The notes below the pieces were generated by a model. That model had not been told where the DNA came from, did not search any database, and saw only the letters and a program-made list of their open reading frames with translations. The translations under genes were made by a program, and so were the position numbers. Source: Phoronis australis (taxonomy: Eukaryota; Phoronida; Phoronidae). From it: a DNA stretch of 64,000 nucleotides. Every line of letters begins with the position of its first letter. The first letter of the stretch is position 1. Of this stretch, positions 12,201 to 31,200 are shown piece after piece. Location of the stretch: the NCBI GenBank assembly GCA_002633005.1, contig NMRA01000342.1, forward strand, positions 206,728-270,727. Reading direction: 5' to 3'.

Positions 12201-14191
12201 AAAACACTTGGAACTCTGCTGGTGGTTGTACTGCCTCACAACAGGTAACTTAAAAAGTGCCTGTTGGTTATTCTCAAGCTTAGAAATCATTGTTCAGGTG
12301 AATAAGGAACAAGAGGATACCGATCTGGTAACTGGAAGATGACAGAAGGCACGGGTCTATTGACTCCTTAAAAATGGTGCCCTAGTTCTACTCATCAAGT
12401 GTTTCACACAAGGCACAGGCATCTAATTCCAAATATAGGTGTATAACTTCACATGCAAACACATGGACCTAAACAAGTGCGTAACGATAGGTAGATGTGT
12501 ACCTCTATCGAGTAAAGACAGCATTATGGAAATGCGTCTTACCGAAAATGATTGCTGCAAATTGAAGTGCACCTTGAAACCTTGTAGCCTCGTCTATTCA
12601 ACTTCTTCTGCCACTCGAGATATTCTTCAGGCCGCGGATGATGAAATTTGAACTCCCAAACATGGGGCATAACCACGAATCTGAAATAATAATCTCGAAA
12701 GAATCAACATTTCGCACTTTTTTCGACAAGCCTCTGCCATAATATGTTGTGGATGATAGCTCAGCAACAGAGGCAGGTTCTCTTCTATATCGACACCATG
12801 GCACAGTCAAGGAAACCAGTGTTATTGCTAAACAAGTCACCATCATTGTAGAAAGGCTAATTAACTTATGAAAAAAAAACAAGTTTCAATCTAGACCACT
12901 AAACTATACAAAATTGGTCTTAAATTATCCCTTTGTCAAAAATTGATGTAATTTCAGGGAATGGAAAGTGCTCAGTTATTGCTTGAGACTAAGCTCTACA
13001 AGATGAGATACCATGACGACAGTTCCTTGCACTCACAAACCATTGTTTTGATCAATAACTAAAAGGCTGGTTCTTTGCAAGACCAAAATTCACTTCTCGT
13101 TTCAGTAACAAACAAGCTGAGTTCAATTCTATAGCCCTTAAAATATTACAGTAAAATGACTTTTAACAGAAATGACCGATGCATACTGAGATATTTCTAA
13201 AGTTCTAAGCCAACGTAATGTAAAAAATCTAAATAATCATGACAACACAATTCCTGATACAACAAGACTATGTCTATAGTCACTTTGTTATATTCCCAAA
13301 CTGAAAATACTTTCAAGTTAAAGCTGCATGCACCACTGTCTATGAAAACCATTGTTCTTGTTCGTTCATGTTTTAGGCAGCGACTCTTTAATTCTTTTAG
13401 GCCTCTAATACGCAACACTATGGACCGCAAGATTTAATGCCACAAACGCGATTTATTCTAGGCAGAAGTTTGATACAGACAAGGTCTTGATCTAAATAGC
13501 ACTGCTTGGAATTTATTATAATTAAAACAAAACACTGTCACAGTGCTTTTCCACGAATTTCTACATTTTATCACTTTCACCTTTAAATTCTTGACATTGC
13601 AGCGTTTTTCATTTCCTTTGACATGTGCACTTCACAGTACCAGGCAAAGTGAAACTGGAACTGCAAATGGAATGTACCGTACTAACAATGCTCACTGCTG
13701 GTTGCTCTCTCAACGTTCATACAGCATTCGCTAAGTTCGTCGTCTATGTTCAGCTCAACATCCGAGTTTTCTAACATTCAGTTTCTAATGCTCATGCTCT
13801 GTCACTTCCGTGATAAGCTGCACGTGAAGCTTACATTAATGTTTAACTTCCTGGAGCTTAAACAAACGTGGCAGTCCAGGGTGACATTTCATAGAGGCAA
13901 GAGCCTCACATGAGATATCGCCACGTATTGGGAGCCGAGCACTACCACTAGCCTCAGCTGAGAGACTCTAGTATCTATGAAATGCAGCTCAGGTAACCAT
14001 CCATGCTGAAGTCAAATGTCCACCGCCAGATATTTTACATTTTCAATCAAAAAAGTCCTGGAAGTAAACCGCAACAAATTTAGCAAAATATTGTAGATAT
14101 CATACAAATCACGAGAATATGGTAAAAATTACCTTTTCGGATATCTACGGTCATTTCTACAGTTAGCTACACTGCACGTGTTCGAGACCAT
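8519..14191 (-). CDS. THAP zinc-finger protein with C-terminal coiled coil, three exons
   Basis: Exons on the - strand: 14191-14133 (ATG at 14189-14191), 12680-12543, 9263-8519 (TAG at 8519-8521). Phases 2 and 2 agree, giving about 313 aa. Residues 1-85 form a THAP domain (C2CH zinc-dependent DNA binding): C6-x4-C11 in exon 1, the EFKFHHP...W core in exon 2, then CSNHF giving C61-x2-H64, and an HFxxGRP...LYL ending in exon 3. The middle region has no family that I know. Residues 248-292 form a heptad-rich coiled coil (LETKVRQLTEEM onward), as is usual in THAP proteins, where it supports dimerisation. No transposase catalytic core is present, so it resembles a host THAP factor rather than a P-element transposase. 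Likely nuclear and DNA-binding; its target is unknown. Confidence 0.85.
10393..11301. repeat. left copy of a direct duplication flanking the N at 11302
   Basis: Nearly identical to 11303-12466 apart from point differences and a 254-bp block present only in the right copy. Most likely an allelic contig end. Confidence 0.9.
11302..11302. other. single-N contig join 1
   Basis: One N between the last base of the left copy and the first base of the right copy of a repeated segment. Confidence 0.85.
11303..12466. repeat. right copy of the duplication, with a 254-bp extra block
   Basis: Begins exactly after the N and runs until the left copy ends. The extra block is 11664-11917, bounded by GTG on both sides. 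Confidence 0.9.
12543..12680 (-). CDS. THAP gene exon 2, domain core and CxxH
   Basis: Acceptor TTTCAG before 12680; donor GTAAGA after 12543. One base completes Arg, 45 codons follow, and two bases carry over. It encodes WEFKFHHP, a conserved Trp, and SICSNHF. Confidence 0.85.
12681..14132. other. intron 1 of the THAP gene
   Basis: AT-rich, 1.45 kb. A 94-codon frame on the - strand at 12598-12882 overlaps exon 2 in another frame and is not supported. Nothing else seen. Confidence 0.6.
14133..14191 (-). CDS. THAP gene exon 1, start codon and first Cys pair
   Basis: ATG at 14191-14189 opens 19 codons (MVSNTCSVANCRNDRRYPK) plus AG. Donor GTAATT follows. CSVANC is the first half of the zinc site. 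A more upstream ATG at 14197-14195 is out of frame and soon stops. Confidence 0.8.
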
Positions 14192-14339
14192 AATTCATCC
14201 GAGGCGAGTAGTCGACCTGGAACAAGGTAATTATGCACAATTCAATGCACACGCGATGTTGTCTTTCCTAAGTTCAGTTGAGCAATCTCGAGTACAATTA
14301 AGCAAACAGTATGTTTATACAGTAGAAAACCATAGGTAG

Positions 14340-14425
14340 ATTTTCTTGGTTGGTCCAGCCAGGAATCAAACCGGAGATGTGTACCCAAAACCAGTCAGGC
14401 ATCATTGTACTCTGCCACAATCCAC
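14340..14425 (-). repeat. possible tRNA-derived SINE fragment
   Basis: The - strand has a B-box-like GGTTTGATTCC near 14362-14372 and an A-box-like TGGCAGAGTAC about 40 bases before it. Weak; upstream of the THAP start. Confidence 0.3.
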
Positions 14426-14995
14426 TGCAACCCACTTCCACTCTCCTTATTCCGAGGGACTCATGGAGTAAACCTGTAGATTTGCACTTTACTAAATATG
14501 GTGCAATTGGTTAACAAACCTCCAGTCTAAATCTAAGTTTCCTGGAGATTATACACCGGGCATAGTTGAGCGTCCTGATTTTGGCCCTCAGCGACACTTT
14601 CCATCTTGTCCTCAAAAATGGTCTCAGTGACCCTATCTTTCTGTTCTAGACCATTCCTCAAGTTGGTGCCCTCTCTGCATGATGCAGTCCCCCATTCAAT
14701 TTTACTCCACTCTTTTTGGTATTAAGATCAGTCTGATAAACAGTGGTGTACACAAATCAAGTCACCCATTGTTTTACTCAGGCAGGTTACACAATAGATG
14801 TTGGGGCACGATATCAACAAAGAAACAGTATTTGCAATGAATATTATTTCTTTTTTTCTTTAGATAGTTAATCATTTTTTGCAATGAAAGTTTTCAATCT
14901 GCAGCCAGGAGGCATTACCTGTTCCGTGGAAGGGAGGGGTTGAAAAGTGTTGTGATACGAGGTTTTCGGGTGTGACGTAGAAAATTTCAGTGCCT

Positions 14996-15066
14996 CCAAT
15001 GAGACTTGAACCCAGGTTGCACGAGCAACGGTCAAAAAACCAAAACCATTTGGCTTAGAGAGGCTG
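14996..15066 (-). repeat. tRNA-derived SINE head, copy A
   Basis: The - strand carries an A-box-like region (15046-15064) and a B box GGGTTCAAGTCTC (15001-15013) spaced as in tRNA promoters. Flanked by the AAATTTTCTAC tail shared with copies B and C. Stem pairing is too poor for a working tRNA. Confidence 0.6.
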
Positions 15067-15314
15067 ACTGTACTGGTACGTGTCGTCACAACCGGAAGTC
15101 ACAACACTACTCCTTCCTTCCGCGGAACAGCTAGGCACGCTGCCTGGCTTTAGATCTCAGCAACAACCTAGAATCCTGGAATTTGCCGTCAGTGACGCTC
15201 TCTTTGTGCTCTGAATCCACCACTACCAGGTCGCCCCCTCTCCATCCACTGCTTTACATCTAACGGTTAATCCTGGATTATTCCTTAGTTGGGTGCCAAT
15301 GTAGAAAATTTCAG

Positions 15315-15384
15315 TGTCTCTGGTGAGACTTGAACCCAGGTTGCACAAGCGATCAAGCATCTAAACCATTCGGCCAAGAGGCAA
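15315..15384 (-). repeat. tRNA-derived SINE head, copy B
   Basis: Best-preserved copy. The - strand reads GCCTCTTGGCCGAATGGTTT, then the B box GGGTTCAAGTCTCA (15324-15337), and ends in GAAATTTTCTAC. Tyr/Leu/Ser-like tRNA ancestry is possible but I cannot assign it. Confidence 0.65.
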
Positions 15385-15488
15385 TTGCCACTTGGTAAGC
15401 GGCTTAGAGAGGCTTTATCTGATTGTACATGTCGTCAACAACGTACAGCCTGACAAAGCCTCTCTACATCACATTCTAAGCCGCAATT

Positions 15489-15560
15489 ACCTCTTGGGAG
15501 AATAGTTTGGATGCTTGGCTCTCACTCGTGCAATCTGGGTTCAAGCCTTGGTGTCAGCCA
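15489..15560 (+). repeat. tRNA-derived SINE head, copy C, opposite orientation
   Basis: On the + strand: CTCTTGGGAGAATAGTTTGG, then GGGTTCAAGCCTT (15538-15550), then CAAATTTTCTAC. It faces copy B. Arms GGCTTAGAGAGGCTTT (near 15401) and AAAGCCTCTCT (near 15456) make an inverted pair between them. Confidence 0.6.
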
Positions 15561-15749
15561 AATTTTCTACAAAGCAAGAAAATCTAATCTTCTGGCTGCC
15601 ATGCATTCACACAAGTCACAACGGTGACAGAATGTGTGCCAAAAAGTGACACATTCTGAGGACTGTAGTGATTCTTCAAAGGTGTCTTACCTTACATCTT
15701 AGTTGTCCGTGGTCGAGCTCAATAGTTCTGCTTTGGTGTGTGGTCTGGG

Positions 15750-16559
15750 TATCGAATGCCACTCTGCATCCAAACATGTGTATCGGCCGCAGGGCCGCTT
15801 AATTAATATTCATGATGCGCCCTCATTGGCCATTACCGGCATATGGGCCGGACAGCCAACGTCGGCAGTCTCCAAGACGAACAGCAGTCGTCTCTCGATG
15901 CCGACAGAGGGCGCGCGCGGCAGAAGGCCAGCGCAGCAGTGAGACAGGTCAAGTGACGTCTCACTACAGGACGTAGCGGGACAAAGTTTCAAAAACGAGA
16001 CTCCTAGAACAGTTGTCAACCACTTGAACCCCACTACACTGACAGTGACTGACTTACTTGTTGTTTCGTTGTTTTGTTTACAAATTATTTCGACCCCAAC
16101 ATCGCCCACTTCTTGATATCACAAGTGGTTTTATGATTTTGCGTTCGGACTGCAAACAAAAACTAACTTGTTCTTTCCAAAACAATGAAATCGCAGTGAA
16201 AATTGGCGCAAGTACAAATGACAGAACACAACAAAAAAGCCGACTCCACTCTCCAGGCAGGCCTACCTCTCGAATCCCTGTTGACTGTTTTGATCCTAGC
16301 GAATGATATAAATCCCACAAATCCTTGCGGCGGTTTCCGGCAAAAATCAAATACGAAAACATTCTACATTCTTTTTATACGACAGGTAATCTGTGGTTTA
16401 GTTGCTTCGGTGTGATAATATATTTTGTGAAAATTGTCGTAGGACTACTGAAAATAAGGCAAACAAATAAATAGAACAAAACAACAAATAATAAACAGTT
16501 GAAATTTCGATACGAAACTAAAGTGACGTACTTCTCACTATCTCAGTTTAAAATTCAAG

Positions 16560-16560
<1 letters not shown>
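15750..16560 (+). promoter_or_regulatory. putative PSMA4 upstream/promoter region
   Basis: CpG-richer than its surroundings (CGGCCGCAGGGCCG near 15784; GGGCGCGCGCGG near 15909). It carries an inverted CCAAT (ATTGG near 15825) and CRE-like TGACGTC at 15954-15960 with TGACGTA at 16524-16530. It lies just before the PSMA4 start codon. Function inferred from position and composition only. Confidence 0.4.
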
Positions 16561-24413
<7,853 letters not shown>

Positions 24414-27400
24414 TTTCTCATTGGTCATTTTGATCATGTGATTGTTTTATTGACAGTAACTTGCATTGCTCATTGGTGCATGATCTCCATTCGTTGGTTT
24501 TGTCATCATTCTTAGGGAGCAAAAGCCATTGAGAACAGAGTTCTTCGTGAGTGGAGATAATTTTTGAAGTTGCTCGAAGGATCACTATGTTCGATCTTTG
24601 TAAGACACAGGAAGATTGCACTTGGGATGTAGTGTTATGGAGCTCTCTTTGGTTCAGTGTTTGCTTGTGGCAGGTTACAATTGAATTTGTTTTGTAAATG
24701 TTTGTACACAGCGCAGAATACAATATGGTAGTAACCTTTCATTGTTTCCTCGTGTAGATCTGTGATATCAAACTTTGAACTGCTTAAAACTTAACACGTA
24801 AGTGAATCTTCACTTTCAACAAGGTGCAAAAAGGTATGAAATGCTCCCCAGTGGATGGCACAGGTGTTCTGAGTAACAGCTTTCCCATGAACCACAATTT
24901 CTACGAAGATACCCATTAATGAACTGCTGCTGTCCTTTCCTTTTTCTCATCTCTGGGAAAAAGTGTGAGTGAGCAGAACTGTGTTTCAAAAGAAAAGAAA
25001 TGTGGTATACAAAAAAGGCAGCTAGTGAGAAAAGAATTGTTTTCGTGATGACAATCTCTGTGGAGCCCTGGAGGGAGTAAGATTTGTTAAGATATAGGCG
25101 ATCTTGGTTACCAGGGATCTTTTTTTTTTCAATAGACCCATAAAACAATATACATTTAAAATCATAGAGTCTTGTGTACACAAGAATTATGCCTAGATGT
25201 TCGTAATTGTTTGGAAAATACAACAACCTCTGTGAAATCTCATGTTTTAAAAAACAACCATGTGATTACAAATATATGGCCATTGCTTTCACGCACACAA
25301 GATTTTGTGATCATAAAGGATTTTTATGCATCCACATATTTTTATGTGGTCGCATATTGCCGTCATCTGTCTGTGGCTGGGCGTCTGGAGTTTTATCTTC
25401 TAAACCCCTGACAGGATCTTGATGAGATTTGTCAGATGTGTTCCTATGAAGCTGATGGAGGACGACAAATTTCGGATCTCTGACTATCCGTGTGCCCCCT
25501 AGTGGCAATTTTAGTTTTTTTACAATCCTCAACAGATTTTTATAAAATTTGGCATTTAGGCATCTATTAGTGAGATGATGCCACCCTCCCGTTTTCGGAT
25601 GGATTCGAAGTACTTTGCGCCATCTAGTGGCCATTTTTATGTTCCAAATATACACCCTGAGAAGCACACCGTTTACAGTGCATTTGTGGGCGCATTTCAA
25701 CGCTCCGTGTTGCTCTTGTTAAAGTATTTAGTTTTATGGGCCTACTATTAATATTTAAAAGCTTAATATTTAAAGCTGCATTTCATCCTGTTTGGCTGGC
25801 TAAAAATGAAAATCAAATTGTGCCTATTACTCTCCTAAAATTGATCTGTTGGTGTTTGTTACCATGATAAGATCCTATTTCCATCACCAACAAGAACATC
25901 GAAATCGTTGGCGAGTCAAGAAAATGCTTTAGTTTTTTGGGGTTTCGAAAACCGAATTGTGCCTTTTACTCTCCTAAAATTAATCTGTTGCCAACACGAA
26001 AACTGCAAATTCGAAAATGTGGCATGTATGCATTTCCTGCAACAAAATTTGGAAATGGAATCGTAGCATGGTAAGGGATATAATGAGACTGATTTGATAA
26101 GAGTAAAGGTATATTTAATTTTTTGTTTTTAGCCAGGTACACGGCAAAGTGCAACTTTAAGAAATCCAATCGTTGGTGTCACAGGTTACCCGTACCTTTA
26201 ACTCTGTACAACTTGTTGAGGCAGACAACAAAATCGCACAACTTATATGTCTGAATGCATTGTTAAGTGCTTTGACTTGGTATCTCTCTCTTCAAACACG
26301 TAACACAAAATTAATAAAACCATGTGGCTTTTAATGAAGCATACATGAAGAGTACATAATTATAAACTAAACAAAATGCATTGAACACTTGGTTGTCAGA
26401 TGTCGCAAAACCTTTACAAGAAAATTTCGAATGTTGAAGTAGAGAAAGAAAAACATATATTCTGTAAATATTCACTAAGGCTATAACTACTCCTAACGTA
26501 ATCCAAGCCAGCGTTGTTTTCTTACATGATTAAATAGACCATGAACAGACCATCATGTTTTATAAAAAAAGAGCTAAATGGTTCATAATACTTTGCATAC
26601 AACATTTACAACTTGATAAGAGTCCTAGTTACTCATAAAAGTTACAATCACTAATGCTTTGAGAATAATTCCAACATAAAATGTTCCCAATAACATTCAC
26701 AAAGGTCGCCAAGCAGGAAAGTTTTGAGGTGATGCATATGAGAAAAATTTCGACACTTTCAGAATCATCAGATATGAAAAGCACAGTTTAGATTAGAGAC
26801 CTCTTTTAACACAAGCTGAATACACTAAATGAAGGGAATAATTTGCAGTACATACTGACACCTTCAGCAAAATCTTTTCTGGTCTTGCCCAACAGATGTG
26901 CAACCCCAGAGACAGTCTGGGGAATGTAAGCACATGTAATTTCACTCTTAGTGTTTGACATACTAAGAAAAGTACAATTCAATAAATACATGATTACCCG
27001 GCTTGTTGAAACATGCGGCAAAACGGCATACAACTACTTAGACAATTCCATACTAAGCTCGTAAACACTAAAACCATGGTTACGAACAATTAAAATCACT
27101 AGTCTCTCTCTAAACCGATTTCATACATGCATCACATTCGATGACGTTTCCACTTAACACATACATTTAGAAGACTTTGACAGTATCGACAAACATGGAC
27201 AACGTCAAACAGTGACAAAATTGAGCATAAACGTTTTTCAGACGTGACCTGGAAAGCCCTAAACAGGAAGAATACTTGAACGAATAATTGTCAACCACCT
27301 TAACACTTCAAATTGTGTTCGGTCAGCCCATAGTGTGTTGTACTACACTGGCAGAATATGTGTGAGATGACAAATGCACACTGCTGGCAGCGATGATGCA

Positions 27401-28135
27401 CAGCTTTCTCAATAGAGGGCACTGACAGTCCACCTGAAGATTCAGCAGTCTAGAAGAGTTGTGTAGTGATAGAGTTCCCATTAAGACACCAATCTGTTTT
27501 TAATAAAATTTTCAAGATCACAAGATGCGATCAATAAATGGAGCATTGAGTTCTCCATGCCAGAAATTTACAGTCTCCTTTACCTTACTCAAATTACAAT
27601 CCATTTCAAAATCGACCCCTAAGCTTAAGTTACAACTGAAGTACAAAACACAGCAGTTAGATGCATGAAATGAAAACATTTTTTTAAGAATTCCTACAGT
27701 CCAAATCATAACAAGAATAAACCAGGTCAACAGTTATAAATCTTCCTGTTGAAATAATCAATGAACTCTACCTTCACGGTGTCAATATGTGCAACTAGTA
27801 ACAATAACGGTACTGAAGATTACAAAAAGCAAAGGGACCCATACAATAGCGTGAACCAATACCATGTTTGTTTAAAGATGGCGCTGCTTGTGTTTACATT
27901 TCAACATCAAGAGGCCATGCACAAAATGGAAACAGCAAACTACAAATAAGTTCACTATGTCACATTCCATACCTCAGCCTACTACGGAAATGTAACATAA
28001 AAGAAACTCACAAGTGACTTAACTGAGATTGACACATGAAATGCCTTGTGTATGCACTGCCATCTATTGCTGAACATGATCTGCGACATCTATTGAGAGC
28101 TCAGTGTTTCCTTCACACAAAGAACATCGCGCCTC
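24414..28135. other. convergent spacer between psma4 and the ADAMTSL gene
   Basis: Contains psma4 and ADAMTSL 3' UTR sequence, the dispersed repeat at 25795-25995, and diverged pieces with 'CTAGTGGC' and 'CATCTAGTGGCCA' blocks at 25490-25640. A 136-codon - strand frame at 24816-25226 has no recognised domain. No canonical AATAAA was found close to either stop. Confidence 0.5.
25795..25995 (+). repeat. dispersed repeat family copies 2 and 2b
   Basis: The block GAAAATCAAATTGTGCC, then CTCCTAAAATTGATCTGTTG, then ATCGTTGGCGAGTCAAG parallels 6425-6555. A partial second unit follows directly, with CCTTTTACTCTCCTAAAATT near 25963. Confidence 0.45.
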
Positions 28136-28248
28136 CTAGTGGCCGTTGCATGACCTACAGCACATGCTGCCGTAGTAATTAATTTTACATAGTCGTGCTT
28201 GAACAACAACCTTGCATGTGTTTGATGTGTCATTACAATCAGGATCAA
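28136..28248 (-). CDS. ADAMTSL: ADAMTSL exon 13, PLAC domain and stop
   Basis: Acceptor TTTACAG. DPDCNDTSNTCKVVVQARLC, then NYYGSMCCRSCNGH and TAG at 28136-28138. Six cysteines spaced as in PLAC (protease and lacunin) domains. Confidence 0.95.
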
Positions 28249-31200
28249 CTGTAAACAGAAAAAGACATTTTAATTAGAAGGTGAACATTAGTTGCGTCCA
28301 CACTTTGAGTTATTCTAACACAGCTTGCCTTTGAGCAACTTGCTCCTGTTCAGCCAAGTGTCCACACAACACACCTACACCATGCGACAAATATGGAGTG
28401 ACTGCGAGCTGTGGTCGTGGGGGTGGAATTGGAGGTGACCGGAGGAGCGGGGAAGATTTTTGCCTCTGAAAAATAATTCTGCTACTAGAAGCCACAGGCA
28501 TGTTTCCCTCACTAAGAACGACACCTGCAACTTGACCAAACTAAAAGAATTTTACAGATTTACAAGATTTCTTCAATATAGCTGCGATTATGTGACCTGC
28601 ACTACCATTTGGCTACATTCAGTCAAACCTTTACTTTGAAACCTGTGGCACCAAGACATAGCCATAACATAATGAACAGTGACAAGAGCTTAGTAAGGAA
28701 ACACACTTCAAACAGTCTACAAGTAAGTGGGACAGTCCGCGCACCATGTAAATGAGGAGACATCATCAGTCCACAGTAGCTACCGCCACACGTTTGTGAA
28801 AATCGCTAACTGAAGACAGTTTTGTTAACTACCCACCAGGTGGCACCGTTGGGCACGGCGTTGCTGAACAGGTCTGCTTAATGGATGGTTTAGTCCTCTG
28901 ATTGCACCCATCGCTGGGACTCTGTCTCTTATCCAGGCACTTGAGTTCACGTGTGCGATAGCCCTCACCGCACGTGACAGAGCACTGGAATAAAGAAGAT
29001 AAAATGGGTTGCTCTATAATATCGAACTGGTCAATATTTCTAGGTATACATCTTGGAGATAAGCATCAATAATTAGGTGACGAATCTAACATTTCTAGAT
29101 GTTGCTCTATGTTAACATATCTTGTGAATACTTTTACTTTTTATCATTGGTCACGGCTTCTGCATCTTTTTAGCGCTAATGATGTTGTGATCGAGAAAGT
29201 CAAATGCCTTTAACAGGTGGCTAAAACTGACAAAAACGTCAATTCTTCGTACATAAATAACATCTCTGCCAAAATCTTTGTGTCATATTTCATTGAAATT
29301 TGTCAAGCCATTCTGACAACAAGAAACTGTTCAAGGACAATGCTGAAGGAAAAGATAATGGAAAAAAACAGTGTGCTAGGGAAGTTATCTCCCCCTGAAA
29401 TTTGTGAGGTGGCAGCACATACGTAACGCAAACCTCCGGCTAAAGTTTCTTCAACATTCGCACAAGTTGAATCCCGAAAAAAACCTACCGGTGCTGACAC
29501 ATCCATACGCCAAGATTGATTATACTCCACCATGCTGATTTGAGATAACCAACGGAAAAGCTAAGGTATCCATGGACGGACAGCGACCAACGATCAGCAC
29601 ACTGACCCTATGTGACCACGAAAATGAGTTTTGTGGACGTGTAAAATTAAAAAGTATGAAAGTGTGCAAGTACAACTTCTCTTCATATCGACCTACATCA
29701 GCCAATCACAACTCACCTGACTCCAGTGTGACATATACCACTCACTGTCACAGTCCGTCTGCTCGCAGCGCTGTTTCACCACAGGTTTGGTGTCAGCCTG
29801 ACAGCTGTTCTCGCGAACCATGGAGTACCATCTGCCGTGCTTCTTCATGCAGACGACCGAGCGTATCTGGTAACCATGGGTACACGTGCCCTTGCACTGA
29901 TCAAGAGAGAGGAAAATAATGTAGGGAAATTGGTGGACGTCGTAAAGTTAACTGAGTTAGATGACCGTCATAGCTACAAAACGTGTATCAAGTTGATTCT
30001 TATTCAGACTGCTAGCTATGCAGGAATTCAAAAATAATTTTTAAAGTTCAAGACTGAAGTTGGGCTTTACATGATATTACTACATGATCACTGATAAATT
30101 CTGTCCTATGATTGACTAAAACACAGTACGTTGACTTTTGCTATGAGGTGATGCTGCCACAATCATTTATGTCACTTTATATTCAAGCCACAAGAGGTCA
30201 CTATTTGTGAACTAACGAATCAAGACACTGTAAGGCTCATAAAGCCTTGACCATGCAGTCAAAGTCAATAGACAATGTCAGAGTCAATCTAACAAAAGAC
30301 AAAGAATTCAGAAGGTAGGAACATCAACAGCCATATAACAATACAAATATCAGGACAAAATAGACCTCGAGACAGCAATGGTGTCAAGCGACAACATACA
30401 GTGCTGATAGAGACGCACAGAATTAGTGTCAACATGCTAACTTCTAACAAATAGCAAGTACACATCAACAATCCTTTGGAAGTCTAACTACATCTTTGGA
30501 GAAGATCATCAAAACTGAGGGCTTCGCGGTTTTACGTCTACCAATCCTCCTCGCACCCTTGTTCTTTGTGGCACAAGCTGCGTGCACCGGAACTTCAAAT
30601 GGAACAACGAATCTTACTAATTCCCACTAGTTCACTGCTCACCTCACTCCACTCGCCAGCAAACCATTGACCACCGCAATTTTTCTTTGAGCTGCAAGGC
30701 TTCTCTTCATGAGGTCTCTTGCTGGAGTCACACGCCGAGGGCCGGCCAGGTGACCCCTGGCAGTAGACTTTACGTGTCAGCGTGCCCTCCCCGCAGTCCG
30801 CTGAACACTATACAGAACAGTGGGCAATGTTACGCAGTGTGTACTCTGTATACTCTGCTTTCTCACTTTTGAATGATGTTTTACGTACTACTACTAATAA
30901 GCATTTTACAGTCAGTGCTAGACTAGTTTTCAAAAACATCAGCGGGTAATGTTGAAGAACCTGGAGCAAAATGGTAAAAAGTTAACCGCAAATCATAACC
31001 AGTTATCACGTTCACATTTTTTATTAGTAAATCCAAAATTGATCAAAGGAAAATTAATTTTAAAGTCTACTTAAAAACGACAGGGGAACAAGAAGACCCA
31101 CCTGTTCAGACCACCTGGTGTGGAACCATGTCTTTTGACATGCTCCTTCATTGCATGTCTCTCTCCAACGTGGTTTCTCCTGCAGGTGTCGACACGCATT

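Larger units (their letters stand above)
9264..12542. other. intron 2 of the THAP gene, inflated by a duplicated contig end
   Basis: AT-rich. It contains the N at 11302 and the repeated segment 10393-11301 / 11303-12466. Two diverged stretches near 9585-9625 and 10058-10098 share a GAAATTGGAYACATGAT block followed by GGCAKCCATTT, suggesting an older internal duplication. Confidence 0.7.
14192..16559. other. divergent spacer between the THAP and PSMA4 genes
   Basis: Holds the SINE cluster and the candidate promoter region. The two genes are transcribed away from each other. Confidence 0.6.

Noticed and set aside
15315-15384. A functional tRNA gene
   Set aside because: A and B boxes are good but the acceptor and anticodon stems do not pair well, and two sister copies with the same tail lie nearby, so a SINE is more likely.
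24816-25226. 136-codon open frame on - between psma4 and ADAMTSL
   Set aside because: AT-driven composition, no domain, no promoter or splice evidence, and it overlaps likely 3' UTR and repeat sequence.
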